A stretch of DNA of 64,000 nt from positions 1,467,192-1,531,191 of the forward strand of contig CAVTPD010000003.1 in assembly GCA_963736575.1 (NCBI GenBank). The letters are read 5' to 3'. The first letter of the stretch is position 1. Each line of letters begins with the position of its first letter. Origin of the DNA: CAVTPD01 sp963736575 (GTDB lineage: Bacteria; Bacteroidota; Bacteroidia; Cytophagales; JAAEPT01). Under the pieces are notes generated by a model, which did not search any database, was not told where the DNA came from, and worked only from the letters and a program-made list of their open reading frames with translations. The position numbers were made by a program, and so were the translations under genes. Positions 1 through 9,942 of this stretch are shown here, piece by piece.

Positions 1-1
1 A

Positions 2-1222
2 GACACAGGGAATACAGCGTGGATGTTAATTTCCACCGCTTTAGTAATGTTAATGACCCCAGCCGGATTGGCTTTGTTTTATGGCGGTCTTACCCAAAAT
101 AAAAGCGTATTAAATACCATTGGTATGAGTTACGTAGCTTTCTGTACAGGTACTATTGTATGGGTGGTTATTGGTTATTCATTGGCTTTTTCTGAAGGAA
201 ATGCTTTTATAGGTGGCTTAGATTATGTGATGTTAAACGGTATTACGCCACGCGATTTATCGGGAGATATTCCTAAGCTTTTAGACATTGCTTTCCAAGG
301 AACATTTGCGGCCATAGCTATAGCCATTGTAAGTGGTTCTATAATTGAACGGGTTAAATTTTCTACCTGGGTTATTTTCTCTTCCCTTTGGGTGGCTTTG
401 GTGTATGCGCCTGTTTGCCATTGGGTATGGGGTAGCGAAGGTTTTTTACACGGTGATTTAGATTTTGCTGGTGGAACAGTAATACACGTAAATGCGGGTG
501 TTGCAGGCCTTGTTGTGGCTTGGATGCTGGGCAGAAGATTAAACTTGCAAGAAGAAAGAAAACCATCTTCCATAAAATTAATGGTATTGGGTTCTTCGTT
601 ACTGTGGTTCGGGTGGACAGGCTTTAACGGCGGTAGTGCTTATGCAGCCAACGGAATTGCTGCCAACGCAGTATTGGTAACCTATTTAGCGGCTTCTTGT
701 GGTGGTATAGCTTGGTTAATTATAGAATGGTTTATCATAGAGAAACCAACTTTAATTGGTGTAGCTTCTGGAGCGGTTTCGGGTCTTGTGGCTATAACAC
801 CTGCGGCAGGTTATGTAGACCCAGCCGGGGCAATGGCTTTGGGTTTAATTGGCGGTGTTGTGGGTTATTTAGGGGTTGTGAAACTGAAGGAATACTTTGG
901 CCATGACGACACTTTAGATGCTTTCGGGATGCACGGACTGGTAGGTATTGCAGGCGCAATTTTAACAGGAGTATTTGCAAATCCGGCTATAGACGGAGAA
1001 TCGGCGGGCTGGTTATACGGAAATCCTTACCAAGTATGGTTACAAACTAAGTCGGTATTGGTGACCATTGCTTATTCCGGGGTGGCTACTTTTATAGTCT
1101 TTAAGATTAGTGCTTTTTTCACTAAAGGCGGAAGAATTAACCGTTCCATAGAATTAGAAGGTATGGATATTGGCTACCACGCCGAAACGCATATTATTAT
1201 TGAAAAACACAATATTGAGTAA
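2..1222 (+). CDS. amt: Ammonium transporter (Amt family), 5' end outside window
   Basis: This is an inner-membrane ammonium channel. Reading is open from base 2, and the residues before the first ATG (DTGNTAW) match the conserved start of Amt helix 1, so the true start lies upstream. Counting from that ATG, the twin pore histidines are H155 (in HVNAG) and H294 (in FGMHG). About ten hydrophobic helices are visible, and the cytoplasmic tail GMDIGYHAE is the typical Amt C-terminus. A strong terminator follows the stop. The gene is intact apart from the window edge. Family assignment is certain; the symbol is generic because no partner P-II (glnK) gene is visible. Confidence 0.95.
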   Translation, partial: DTGNTAWMLISTALVMLMTPAGLALFYGGLTQNKSVLNTIGMSYVAFCTGTIVWVVIGYSLAFSEGNAFIGGLDYVMLNGITPRDLSGDIPKLLDIAFQGTFAAIAIAIVSGSIIERVKFSTWVIFSSLWVALVYAPVCHWVWGSEGFLHGDLDFAGGTVIHVNAGVAGLVVAWMLGRRLNLQEERKPSSIKLMVLGSSLLWFGWTGFNGGSAYAANGIAANAVLVTYLAASCGGIAWLIIEWFIIEKPTLIGVASGAVSGLVAITPAAGYVDPAGAMALGLIGGVVGYLGVVKLKEYFGHDDTLDAFGMHGLVGIAGAILTGVFANPAIDGESAGWLYGNPYQVWLQTKSVLVTIAYSGVATFIVFKISAFFTKGGRINRSIELEGMDIGYHAETHIIIEKHNIE

Positions 1223-1248
1223 CTCATTTTAAGCTTTACAAATTGTAT

Positions 1249-1286
1249 AACGTCGGCAAGGTTCAGAACCTCGCCGACGTTTTTGT
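1249..1286 (+). terminator. Rho-independent terminator of amt
   Basis: A 15-base arm (AACGTCGGCAAGGTT) and its near-perfect complement (AACCTCGCCGACGTT, one mismatch) enclose a three-base loop and are followed by a T run. It lies 27 bases after the amt stop. It could also serve the convergent radical SAM gene. Confidence 0.85.
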
Positions 1287-1386
1287 TTAAACTGAATTTT
1301 GGATTTATTAGGAGATATTTTACATCTCCGCAGTGATAATCTAGGACTAAGTTCAGTACAAGAAATGTTGTTTGTGCAGACGGAAT

Positions 1387-2271
1387 TTAAGCACTAATAG
1401 GAAGTGGAGAATTACCTTTCTTAAACCGATTTACAAAACTGCAATGTTGGCAAAGTTCTTCTACTAGAACGCCATTAAGAAAACCATTTTTCATGGCTTT
1501 AAACCGGTCGCTGTTAATAATATCATTTAGGCTTTGTTTATGGGCATTTCCTAAATTAATTGCGGCGTCTTTATCTAAACAGCAAGGTACTACCGAGCCA
1601 TCTGCATGAATACCAATATGATTTAAAACCCCATTACAACGTCCTTGCGTTCCTTGTTCTGGCAAAAGCATGGAAGGCCATTCAAAGCGAGAATCAAAAT
1701 GAAGGTACAATCGGTTCCAAATGTTTTTTGATTTTATGTGGCCTACTTCTACATTTCTGTTTATTTCTATACCGAAATACTTTTCCGTTTCCACAAAAAA
1801 TTCTTCGTTATCTGCCGCGCTGCTTTCTTGATTCCAGAACCGGAAGTTCACATACAAAGACGGCTTAACCTCATTTGCGTAGTCTACAAATTTGAAAATT
1901 GGCATTAAATACGGCATTAAATCCTTCTCTGGGAAATTGTCTCTAAACGCTTGCAAAGAAAAGTTAACTTGACGCACACAAGTAGAATTAGCAATCTGTT
2001 CTTTGTATTTGTTAATTAATATTCCATTGGTGGTTAGATCTATTTGAGTCTTGTACTTTTCGCAAAGTGCTAGTATTTCTAAAAATTTAGGATGTGCCAA
2101 CGGTTCGCCCATTAAATGCAAACAAACTATTTCGGTAAGTGGAGCAACTTGCTGTAATAGGTTCTCAAATTCTGTTAAGTCCATTATCTTTTTGTCCTTT
2201 TCTACCACAGGGCAAAAAGAACACTGAACGTTGCAGATGTTAGAAATCTCTAAATAGATTCTTTTAAACAT
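1387..2271 (-). CDS. Radical SAM/SPASM domain protein
   Basis: The 294-residue protein begins with a radical SAM cluster motif CX3CX2C (C13, C17, C20), followed by the HLMGEPLAHP segment typical of the SAM-binding GGEPL motif. The C-terminal part has a SPASM-like cysteine set (GRCNGVLN, VPCCLDK, CQHC) for auxiliary Fe-S clusters. Such enzymes modify peptides or act as dehydrogenases, anaerobic sulfatase maturases or MoaA-like proteins. No precursor peptide or substrate gene lies beside it, so the substrate is unknown. It is transcribed alone, toward the amt terminator. Confidence 0.85.
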   Translation of the reverse strand: MFKRIYLEISNICNVQCSFCPVVEKDKKIMDLTEFENLLQQVAPLTEIVCLHLMGEPLAHPKFLEILALCEKYKTQIDLTTNGILINKYKEQIANSTCVRQVNFSLQAFRDNFPEKDLMPYLMPIFKFVDYANEVKPSLYVNFRFWNQESSAADNEEFFVETEKYFGIEINRNVEVGHIKSKNIWNRLYLHFDSRFEWPSMLLPEQGTQGRCNGVLNHIGIHADGSVVPCCLDKDAAINLGNAHKQSLNDIINSDRFKAMKNGFLNGVLVEELCQHCSFVNRFKKGNSPLPISA

Positions 2272-2330
2272 GGTATGCCTTTAAAATCGAATTACCGTAA
2301 AGTTACCTGTTCTATAATTAAAATAGAGGG

Positions 2331-3767
2331 TTATTTTAAAACCCTCCGTCCTGTGGATAGCTCCCCTTTATAAGTGGAGCAAATGATACTTCTTGGTTTC
2401 AAAGATTATTTTGAGGATAAAACATATTGTGCAACTATATGTAATAAGTGTTTTTTAGGAGTTTGCTGTTATGATTTTTTTCTGAAAAGGTAGTATCACT
2501 TATGAAAACTGTTTTTAATAGTTTCCAATACATTTTCTAGGGCTTTAAATACTTCAATGTTTTCGAATCGGATGACTTTTATACCGTGTGTATTTAGAAC
2601 TTTGGTTCTTTCTTGATCGTATTCATATCCTGCGCTGGTATAATGGTCTGCTCCATCAAGTTCAATAGCTAGCTTCTCAGAGGGACAATAAAAGTCTATA
2701 ATGTAATTTTCTACGCTAAATTGTCGTCTGAATTTTCGGTTTTCTAATTGTTTGTTTTTTAAGGAAAGCCAAAGTGTTGCTTCTGCAGATGTACTATTGT
2801 TACGAAGAATTTTACGATGCTCCTTTAAGGCAGGGTGGTTGTTGATTTGCTTGTGTTTTTCCATCTTAAAAAAATTAAAAGTGTTTCTGAAAAATAAGAC
2901 TATTGATGTAAAGTTCAAAAACACGTGCTTATAAGTTTAGAACCCCTCAGTCCTACGGACAGCTCCCCTTTATAAGTGGAGCAAATGATACTTCCTAGTT
3001 TCAAAGATTTTTTCAAGGATAAAACATATTGTGCAACTATATGTAATAAGTGTTTTTTAGAAGTTTACTACTATAATTTTCTCCTGAAGACTGTAGACAG
3101 CTTCCCTTTATAAGTGGAGCAAATGATGCTTCTTGGTTTCAAAAATTTTTTTCAAGGGCAAAATATATTGTGCAACTGTATGTAAAAAGTGTTTTTAGGA
3201 GTACGCTACTATAATTTTCTCCTGAAGACTGTAATGTTATTTTTAAAACCCTCCGTCCTGTGGATAGTTACTCATTTATAAGTGGAGCAAGTGATGCTTC
3301 CTAGTTTCAAAGATTTTTTCAAGGGCAAAACATATTGTGAAACTGTATGTAAAAAGTGTTCTTAGGAGTATTCTACTACAATTTTCTCCTGAAGACTGTA
3401 ATGTTATTTTTAAAACCCTCCGTCCTGTGGATAGTTACTCATTTATAAGTGGAGCAAATGATACTTCCTAGTTTCAAAGATTTTTTCAAGGGCAAAACAT
3501 ATTGTGAAACTGTATGTAGAAAGTGTTTTTAGAAGTGTGCTCCTATAATTTTTCTCCTGAAGACTGTTGTGGTATTTTTAAAATCCTCCGTCCTGTGGAT
3601 AGTTATTCTTTATAAGTGGAGCAAAGGATGCTTCTTAGTTTTAAAGATTTTTTCAAGGGCAAAATATATTGTGCAACTGTATGTAAAAAGTGTTTTTAGG
3701 AGTATGCTACTATAATTTCCTCCCTTTTTTAAGGGGAGGTGTCCGAAGGACGGAGGGGTTTTAAAGA
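2331..3767. repeat. Array of ~167-bp direct repeats bounded by inverted ends and enclosing a DUF559 gene
   Basis: The shared block TAAGTGGAGC recurs at about 2371, 2973, 3111, 3279, 3446 and 3613. Spacing is 168, 167 and 167 bases for the last copies and 138 for a shortened one; the first and second copies are separated by the DUF559 gene. Copies open with CCCTCCGTCCTGTGGATAG-like sequence and end with CTCCTGAAGACTGT. The left edge (AAAACCCTCCGTCC) and the right edge (GGACGGAGGGGTTTT, 3750-3764) are inverted relative to each other, so the whole 1.4-kb block looks like one bounded unit. No long open frame exists in the array itself, from 2940 to 3767. Confidence 0.85.
2496..2864 (-). CDS. DUF559 (Vsr-like) endonuclease domain protein
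   Basis: This small protein of 122 residues (142 if the upstream ATG at 2924 is used) belongs to the DUF559/PD-(D/E)XK fold related to very-short-patch repair endonucleases. The conserved core FRRQFSVENYIIDFYC then LAIELDG supplies the acidic residues D57, E68 and D70. The N-terminal ALKEHRKILRNNSTSAEATLW segment is the usual DUF559 lead-in. I prefer the inner start because family proteins begin close to that segment. It sits inside the 167-bp repeat array, which suggests it belongs to the repeat element. Biochemical activity is inferred from family only. Confidence 0.8.
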   Translation of the reverse strand: MEKHKQINNHPALKEHRKILRNNSTSAEATLWLSLKNKQLENRKFRRQFSVENYIIDFYCPSEKLAIELDGADHYTSAGYEYDQERTKVLNTHGIKVIRFENIEVFKALENVLETIKNSFHK

Positions 3768-3782
3768 AAATAATAGCTTTTT

Positions 3783-5116
3783 TTATATCAACCCCCTCGC
3801 TTTCAACTCTAAATACTTGTTTACGGTATTTACAGAAAGCTCTTCCGGAGTAGTTTTAATGGCTTGAATACCGTGATTATTCAATTCCTGAACAATCATT
3901 TCCTTTTCTGTAATTAACTTTTTGGCCATGGTAGTTTGGTAAATGTCCAGCACGGTGCCGGCATCTTCGTTACCAAATTCTAATAATTCTGAATTCTCAA
4001 AAAATACCACCAACAATAAATGCGAATGATTCAGCATGCGTAAAATAGGCAAGATGCGCTGCATGGCGTACTGACTTTCGAAATTGGTGAACAGCACCAA
4101 TAAACTTCTGCCTTCCGATTGTCTTTTAATGGTTTGGTACAGCAGTTCGTAATTGGCTTCTAAATGGTGTTCCTTTTCCTTGTACAAAGCCTGCATAATG
4201 CGGTGCATTTGTCGGGAATTACTGTCGGCTTTAATTACCGAATCTATCTTGTCTGAAAACGTAATTAACCCCGCTTTGTCGTGTTTTTGAATGGCTACGT
4301 TAGCCAACACCAAACTAGAATTGATGGCGTAATCCAATAAACTTAAACCTTTGAAGGGCATCTTCATGGCCCGGCTTTTATCAATAATGGTGTAAATCCG
4401 CTGCGACTTTTCTTCCGTGTACTGATTCACCATTAAATCACCACGGCGGCTACTGGCTTTCCAGTTAATGCTGCGGTAATCGTCCCCGTTTACATAATTT
4501 CTAATTTGCTCAAACTCGTAGCTGTGTCCAATCCTACGGATCTTTTTAATACCGTTGTACGCATTCATGTTCACCATGGCATGCAAACTGTATTTCTTCA
4601 TTTGTAATCACCGAAGGATATACCGGAACGGTCTCTTCCAAGGGAATTACAATACGGCGTTGAAGCAAACCAATAGGCGAATGAATGAACACATTTAAAG
4701 CGCCAAATTGATATTCGCCACGTTCTTTTGGGTTTACGGAATAATAAACCGATACTTCTTTTTCGGGTTCTAAACTAGTGGTCTAGTTGAAAATCCCTAA
4801 TCTGAAATTGCGGCGGCAATTCATCAATTAATTCCAACTCTAGTTTCCGGGAAGTACGGTTCAGTAAAAGCAATTCAATTTTATTGTTGTCGCCTAAAGA
4901 AAGCGCTTTGGGTAAAACCCGTTTGGCTTGTATCAATTCTTTACTTCGGAAGGAAAAATAAACTTCGTAAGCCACAACCAAAACGGCTATAAACAGAAAA
5001 CTTTGGGCAACTATAAACAAAAAACTGAAGGCATAGCTGAGCACAAAAAGCCCTGCAATGCCACCAAATACATAGAAAAATCGGTTGTTAAGAAATAGGT
5101 TCCGTATTTCTGTCAT
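3783..5116 (-). pseudogene. DUF58 domain protein, frameshifted
   Basis: The N-terminal part (4775-5116) has two membrane helices and the start of the DUF58 region. The C-terminal part (3783-4601) carries the conserved DUF58 core (GIKKIRRIGHSYEFEQIRNY, then YVNGDDYRSINWKAS) and a VWA-like fold. Between them the protein continues in another frame (TSLEPEKEVSVYYSVNPKER), so two single-base lesions separate the pieces, near 4785 and 4613. DUF58 proteins pair with MoxR ATPases, and the 5' end overlaps the stop of the upstream moxR-like gene by one base. It may be intact in the organism and broken by sequencing error. Confidence 0.85.
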
Positions 5117-6141
5117 TATCTAGGTACTTCAATCTGATTAATGATGGCTTGAATTACGTCTTCGGTTTCTACGCCTTCAATTTCTTTTTCGGGACTTAAA
5201 ATAATTCTGTGGTTCAGCACCGGGAAAGAAACATCACGGATGTCGTCTGGCGTAACAAAATCTCTACCGCGCATGGCAGCAAAGGTTTTAGAAGCCTTCA
5301 TTATTGCCAATGAAGCACGGGTAGAAGCGCCCAAGAATAAATCGCTAATGTTTCTGGTTTTGTCTACCAATTGAGCGATGTAATGAATCAGCTCATCTTT
5401 AATGTGAATCTCTTCAATAATGTTGGTGCATTTTTCAATGTCTTCGGGTGAAATTACAGCAATAATTTCTTTAATGGCTTTGGTAGTAAAGTCCGACTTA
5501 AAGCGTTGTAAAATTTCGGTTTCTTCCTGAAGGGTAGGGTGATTTATTTTCAGTTTAAAAATAAAACGGTCTAGCTGTGCTTCGGGTAATTTATAAGTTC
5601 CTTCTTGTTCAATAGGGTTTTGGGTAGCCACAATAAAGAACGGCTTGTCCATTTTATGGGTAACGCCGTCAATAGTAACTTGGCGTTCTTCCATTACTTC
5701 AAACAAGGCCGACTGTGTTTTGGCCGGGGCACGGTTAATCTCATCTACCAAAATAATGTTAGAGAAAACGGGGCCTTTATGAAAACTGAATTCCGAAGTT
5801 TTTAAATTAAAGATGTTGGTACCAATCACATCCGAAGGCATTAAATCGGGCGTAAACTGTAGCCGTTTAAAATCGGTTTTTATGGCTTTCGAAAGCAGAT
5901 TTACTGTTAAGGTTTTGGCCACACCGGGTACACCTTCCAGCAAAACATGTCCGCCACTAAATAAGGCCGCAATCAAGAAGTCAATCAAATCTTCTTGACC
6001 CACTAACACCTTTTTTAATTCGGTTTTGATTTTAAGCGCAGAGTCGGCAATAAACTGGGCTTCCGAAGAATTTTCCGGATTCCAAGTGGTGTTTTCAATA
6101 GGTGTATGCTCTGCGTTAAATTCGTTTTCTTCTTCCGTCAT
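5116..6141 (-). CDS. MoxR-family AAA+ ATPase
   Basis: The protein of 341 residues has Walker A GVPGVAKT (70-77), Walker B IILVDEINRAP (D133, E134) and the MoxR-type sensor segment FFIVATQNPIEQEG. The C-terminal lid carries GASTRASLAIMKASKTFA. MoxR ATPases act as chaperones that mature or load partner proteins, commonly DUF58/VWA proteins. The DUF58 gene follows directly, and the upstream DUF4350 gene ends inside its start (ATGA overlap), so translation is probably coupled. This layout matches the conserved Bacteroidota MoxR operon. Confidence 0.95.
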   Translation of the reverse strand: MTEEENEFNAEHTPIENTTWNPENSSEAQFIADSALKIKTELKKVLVGQEDLIDFLIAALFSGGHVLLEGVPGVAKTLTVNLLSKAIKTDFKRLQFTPDLMPSDVIGTNIFNLKTSEFSFHKGPVFSNIILVDEINRAPAKTQSALFEVMEERQVTIDGVTHKMDKPFFIVATQNPIEQEGTYKLPEAQLDRFIFKLKINHPTLQEETEILQRFKSDFTTKAIKEIIAVISPEDIEKCTNIIEEIHIKDELIHYIAQLVDKTRNISDLFLGASTRASLAIMKASKTFAAMRGRDFVTPDDIRDVSFPVLNHRIILSPEKEIEGVETEDVIQAIINQIEVPR

Positions 6142-7425
6142 GATTTTTCAGTTTTGGAATAATAATGCTGTAATAAATTATAAAGATGATTAAGGTCGTT
6201 GTTATCAAAAGCGTTGGCTCTGCTAATGCGCTGTTCAAATTCTAATAATCCCTTGAGTATAGAAGGTCTAGTTTCTGATTTTTCCGCCAAGACTGTCTAC
6301 GATTTTGGATCGGTTTCCAACTTGTTTTTTTGGATTTGATGTTCTAAACGGACGTCTATCCAGAATTGACGCATCATTTCGGTAGCAATTCCTAAATGAT
6401 TTTCTTTGTTGAAGAACAAAGAACCCAAGGCTTTGGCATATTCTACCGATGTATTTTTCTTGCCCGGCAAAACAGGGATAATCCGCTGTTTTCTTTTAGA
6501 CTGAAGGAAAAGATAAATAAGTACTAAAACCAAACTTAAATACCACGCCCAAGCAAACTCTTTATGCCCTAAAATAAAGTTTAACGGGGATTCCTGAATG
6601 CTAAAACCACTGCCATCACTACCAGAACTGTTGTAGTTTGATTTTTTATTGTAAACGTCCCAATAAATTTTCTTTTGGTTAAATTTTCTGAAAACAGCGT
6701 TTAAATAATTCAGTCCGTTTTCTTCTAACAACATGTAATTAGTAAACAAAATAGGGTTACTGTGCAGGAAGAATGAACCGTCACCGTACGGGATTTCAAT
6801 AAAGTTGATGGAATCTGGTTTTAGGTAACCCAAGGTTTTAACACGGTTTGTAGAATCTACCTTACGTAAAGAATCCAGCAGAAAGCACCGACCAAGAAGT
6901 AGGAACGGTATCGCTAATGCTTTTGTAATGAAATTTGAAGTTGTGGTTAGAGTTTACAACTTCGGGATGAATAATGGAATCGATCACCGCTTCAGAACCC
7001 GTAGAATAATAATAGTCTGCGGTGGTATCTTTAGGGTAATTCAATAATTTCTTAAACGTAAAAGAGTCGAAGCCATCCGTCATTAAAACAACATCGTTAC
7101 CATTTTTGGCAAAGCGTTTTAAAACCTCTAATTCTGCCGAATCTAAATTGTTGCGGTAATAACCAATATAAAGATAGGTAGAACCAAAATCGGTAGAATC
7201 TAAGAGGGTGCTGGTTGCTTCGTCTATCAGTTTAAAATCAATATCCGGATTGTTTTCCGTCATGCTGTACAACACCGAAAGATCGTACGGTTCTTCTTGC
7301 AATTCTCTGTATTGCGGATACCATTCGTACTTAGGCATAAATTGACGCAGGTATAAATAAATACCACCAACAGCAATAAGCAGCACCAATAATACGGTTG
7401 ATATGATAATGGTAGACCTACTCAT
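6138..7425 (-). pseudogene. DUF4350 domain protein, frameshifted
   Basis: The N-terminal part (6862-7425) has one membrane helix (residues 8-28) and a DUF4350 region. The second part (6297-6833) resumes at LGYLKPDS after a frameshift near 6850, with a second membrane helix (AWYLSLVLVLIYLFL). After an in-frame stop at 6297-6299 homologous sequence continues (LAEKSE, then LLEFEQRIS, HLYNLLQHYYSK) to a TGA overlapping the moxR-like ATG. So there is one frameshift plus a stop or paired indels. It lies between DUF4129 and MoxR genes, as is usual in flavobacteria. Function is unknown; it is probably a membrane partner of the MoxR system. Confidence 0.75.
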
Positions 7426-8062
7426 TCTTGCCTATTTTATGTTGGAATGATGTAAAATCGGGCATTAACAGGACGAAGATGCTTTCGTTCAATATAGATT
7501 TACCAAACCAAACCCGCTCGTAAATCATGCGGATGTGCGCAAACGAATCACCAAGAGACGGATTTAATTCTCGTTGGTATTGATAGTTGGTCTTTTGTTT
7601 TTCCCACTTAATTAAGTTTTGTTCAGAAAGGTTTTTAATCTGAATTAAGAACAACAACCTAATGGCTTCTTGAAATTGTTTTTTCTGCATGGCTTCTTGC
7701 AACAGCGCATTCAGGTCTAGTTCGTGTATTCGGTCTTCCAAATCGGTGTCGTAAATACTAGCTTCCGATCGTAAATTAGGGTTTGAAGGAAGGTTGCCTA
7801 AAATCTTAATCAGTAAGAAAATTAAGCCAACTATAATAAGCCCAAACAGCGGGTATTTTAATACAGAAAAATCGAAACTAGGAGCTTCTAAATCGTTTTT
7901 AGGCGGCTCAATATCCATCTTTTTCATGTTTTCGGTGTAGTCTAATTCCTTCTTTTCTTGGTGCCAAGAAGAATGACTGTAGGGTGCAGCTTTCAGTATA
8001 AAAACAAAAGCCGTTAGAAAGAGCAATAGCAGCGGAAATTTTTTGAAACTAGTCTTAATCAT
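7418..8062 (-). CDS. DUF4129 domain membrane protein
   Basis: The protein of 214 residues has an N-terminal hydrophobic segment (signal or anchor, 11-25), a second helix near 68-88 (YPLFGLIIVGLIFLLIKIL) and a DUF4129-type C-terminal domain (EAIRLLFLIQIKNL, then YERVWFGK). It overlaps DUF4350 downstream by 8 bases and the SpoIIM-like gene upstream by 8 bases, so it belongs to the same leftward operon. No catalytic motif is visible. Role unknown. Confidence 0.75.
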   Translation of the reverse strand: MIKTSFKKFPLLLLFLTAFVFILKAAPYSHSSWHQEKKELDYTENMKKMDIEPPKNDLEAPSFDFSVLKYPLFGLIIVGLIFLLIKILGNLPSNPNLRSEASIYDTDLEDRIHELDLNALLQEAMQKKQFQEAIRLLFLIQIKNLSEQNLIKWEKQKTNYQYQRELNPSLGDSFAHIRMIYERVWFGKSILNESIFVLLMPDFTSFQHKIGKNE

Positions 8063-9878
8063 TTAAAGATTTTGAAGCATAAAAGTTATCAATCTTCTCG
8101 TTTAAGAAAGAAGCATTACTTTTTTCGTTAGCACTGAAATTAAAAAAGGCCATAATGATAACCACGGTATTCACTAAAATTAAAAGCAAGCTGGCAATTA
8201 TAAAGCGGAATATAAAATAGCTGACTGCAATTTTGGTATTGGTTTCAAATTCGTACACCATAGTTAAGGAACTAAGAATACTTGTGAATACGGTGCTGTT
8301 TAAAAATTTATAAAATAGGAAGATAATACCTGTTACGGATAATGAAATAATCACAAACTGACCAAAGAAGGCTTTTATGTTCTGTATTCCGTTAGAAAAC
8401 GTAAAGTTTACCTCTTGCTTAATCAATAAATTAACAGCAATTGAAATACCTACCATAGTTAATACAAGCGCAAGAATTCCCCAGTCATCGGGTAAGAAGA
8501 ATAAACTATTAATAATTCCGCTAGCCAATAAAGCGATTAAAAGGTGTTTAGAGGTAAACTGAAGGAAAGTGGTGCTTTTCGTTTCCAAAGAAAGAAATTG
8601 CAAAAGCGCATGAATGAAAATTAGAAGACAAAATCCAAAAACGAAAGTGTTACAAACCGCCAACCAAGGGAAGTTTATGTAATCTAAAACACCGTTGGAA
8701 CCAGCTGCTACTTCGGTAGTAGAATGTAAGTTGGGCAAATCATAAATTACCAGGCCACAAAAAGAAAAGAACAAAGCCAGTAATAAAGAAGACTTAAGGA
8801 ATAGACTGCTTTTTTCACTTATAAACTGAATGGCATTACCAATAACTTCGGGCGCAGTATTTATCTTTTTAATATCAATTTCTCTTATAACGGCGGTACT
8901 TAAGGTCTTTTCTTCTAAATCCTCTTTAGACGCATTCTTGAAAACATAGCGCGGGTAAACACCAAAATAACCAATGATAAAACCTAGCGAAAGCAGAATG
9001 ACTAAAATTCTAATGATGTCTGGGGTTTCCGTAAAACGGGTTATAAAGGTCTCTATGAACCCGGCAATGACAAACAAAGGGATTAAACCCAACATGATTT
9101 TAACACCTCTTTGTGCCGAAAGCCGAAAGGAATGACTCCGTTTTAAAGTCCCCGGGAAAATGAGTCCTTTGCCCAAATATAAACCAGCACCGCCGGCAAT
9201 TACTATGGAAGAAATTTCTATGGTTCCGTGTTGCCAGATGGTTAAAAACGATTCTTTAAAGTTGCCGCTTGCCACAAAGAAATATTGAAAAACGCCTACC
9301 ATTACGCCGTTGTAAAGCAAAATGGCTATTGTTCCAATGGAAGCAAAAATGCCAAATACAAAGGTTCTAAGCGCTACAAAAATATTGTTTATGGTAATCC
9401 TGAAGAACATCCCAAAAACATTGTCTTGTTTGTAAACCGCCATGGGGTCTCCTTTTTCAATGTTTTCTAAGGTCATGTCTACATAGCCGTTTCCTAAAAT
9501 AGAACGGGCAAAAGCTTCGTCTTGGGAACAAGAATACGCGCCAACCAAAGCAAATAACAAAAACGTAACGGTAGAAATTAAAAAGGCTCTACGTGCATGG
9601 TAGAATTGTAGGGGTAAATCGGTTTTCCAGAAATGAAGGAAATCACCTTTTCTTATTTTTCGTTTTTTATAAATATCATTAAACAGAACCTGTGCAACGC
9701 CGTTTAAATAAACACGTACCGAACGGTTTTTGTAGAAGGTGCGGGCAAAAGAAAGGTCATCGGCAATTTGTACAAACAACTTGCTAATTTTGCTCGGGTC
9801 ATCGGTCTTGTTCGACAGATCTTCCTCGAACTGTTTCCACTTCTTTTGATTTTGCTTTATAAATGCGGATTCTTTCAT
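8055..9878 (-). CDS. SpoIIM (stage II sporulation protein M) domain membrane protein, long form
   Basis: At 607 residues this is much longer than the roughly 330 residues I expect for flavobacterial SpoIIM-like proteins. Residues 1-325 are the SpoIIM-type region (QHGTIEISSIVIAGGAGL, then YFGVYPRYV near 310). Residues 350-600 add at least six further hydrophobic helices that normally seem to be a separate membrane protein. It is the first gene of the leftward operon, 64 bases from the divergent RDD gene at 9943. The name is by fold only; these bacteria do not sporulate. Confidence 0.75.
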   Translation of the reverse strand: MKESAFIKQNQKKWKQFEEDLSNKTDDPSKISKLFVQIADDLSFARTFYKNRSVRVYLNGVAQVLFNDIYKKRKIRKGDFLHFWKTDLPLQFYHARRAFLISTVTFLLFALVGAYSCSQDEAFARSILGNGYVDMTLENIEKGDPMAVYKQDNVFGMFFRITINNIFVALRTFVFGIFASIGTIAILLYNGVMVGVFQYFFVASGNFKESFLTIWQHGTIEISSIVIAGGAGLYLGKGLIFPGTLKRSHSFRLSAQRGVKIMLGLIPLFVIAGFIETFITRFTETPDIIRILVILLSLGFIIGYFGVYPRYVFKNASKEDLEEKTLSTAVIREIDIKKINTAPEVIGNAIQFISEKSSLFLKSSLLLALFFSFCGLVIYDLPNLHSTTEVAAGSNGVLDYINFPWLAVCNTFVFGFCLLIFIHALLQFLSLETKSTTFLQFTSKHLLIALLASGIINSLFFLPDDWGILALVLTMVGISIAVNLLIKQEVNFTFSNGIQNIKAFFGQFVIISLSVTGIIFLFYKFLNSTVFTSILSSLTMVYEFETNTKIAVSYFIFRFIIASLLLILVNTVVIIMAFFNFSANEKSNASFLNEKIDNFYASKSLND

Positions 9879-9942
9879 TTAACTTTCAGCAACAATATGC
9901 TTAGTAGACGAATATAATAAAGATCGTTAAAACATAACCCTA

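Noticed and set aside
2940..3767. Regular direct repeats as a CRISPR array
   Set aside because: The period is ~167 bp, the whole unit is repeated, and there are no short repeats with unique spacers or cas genes.
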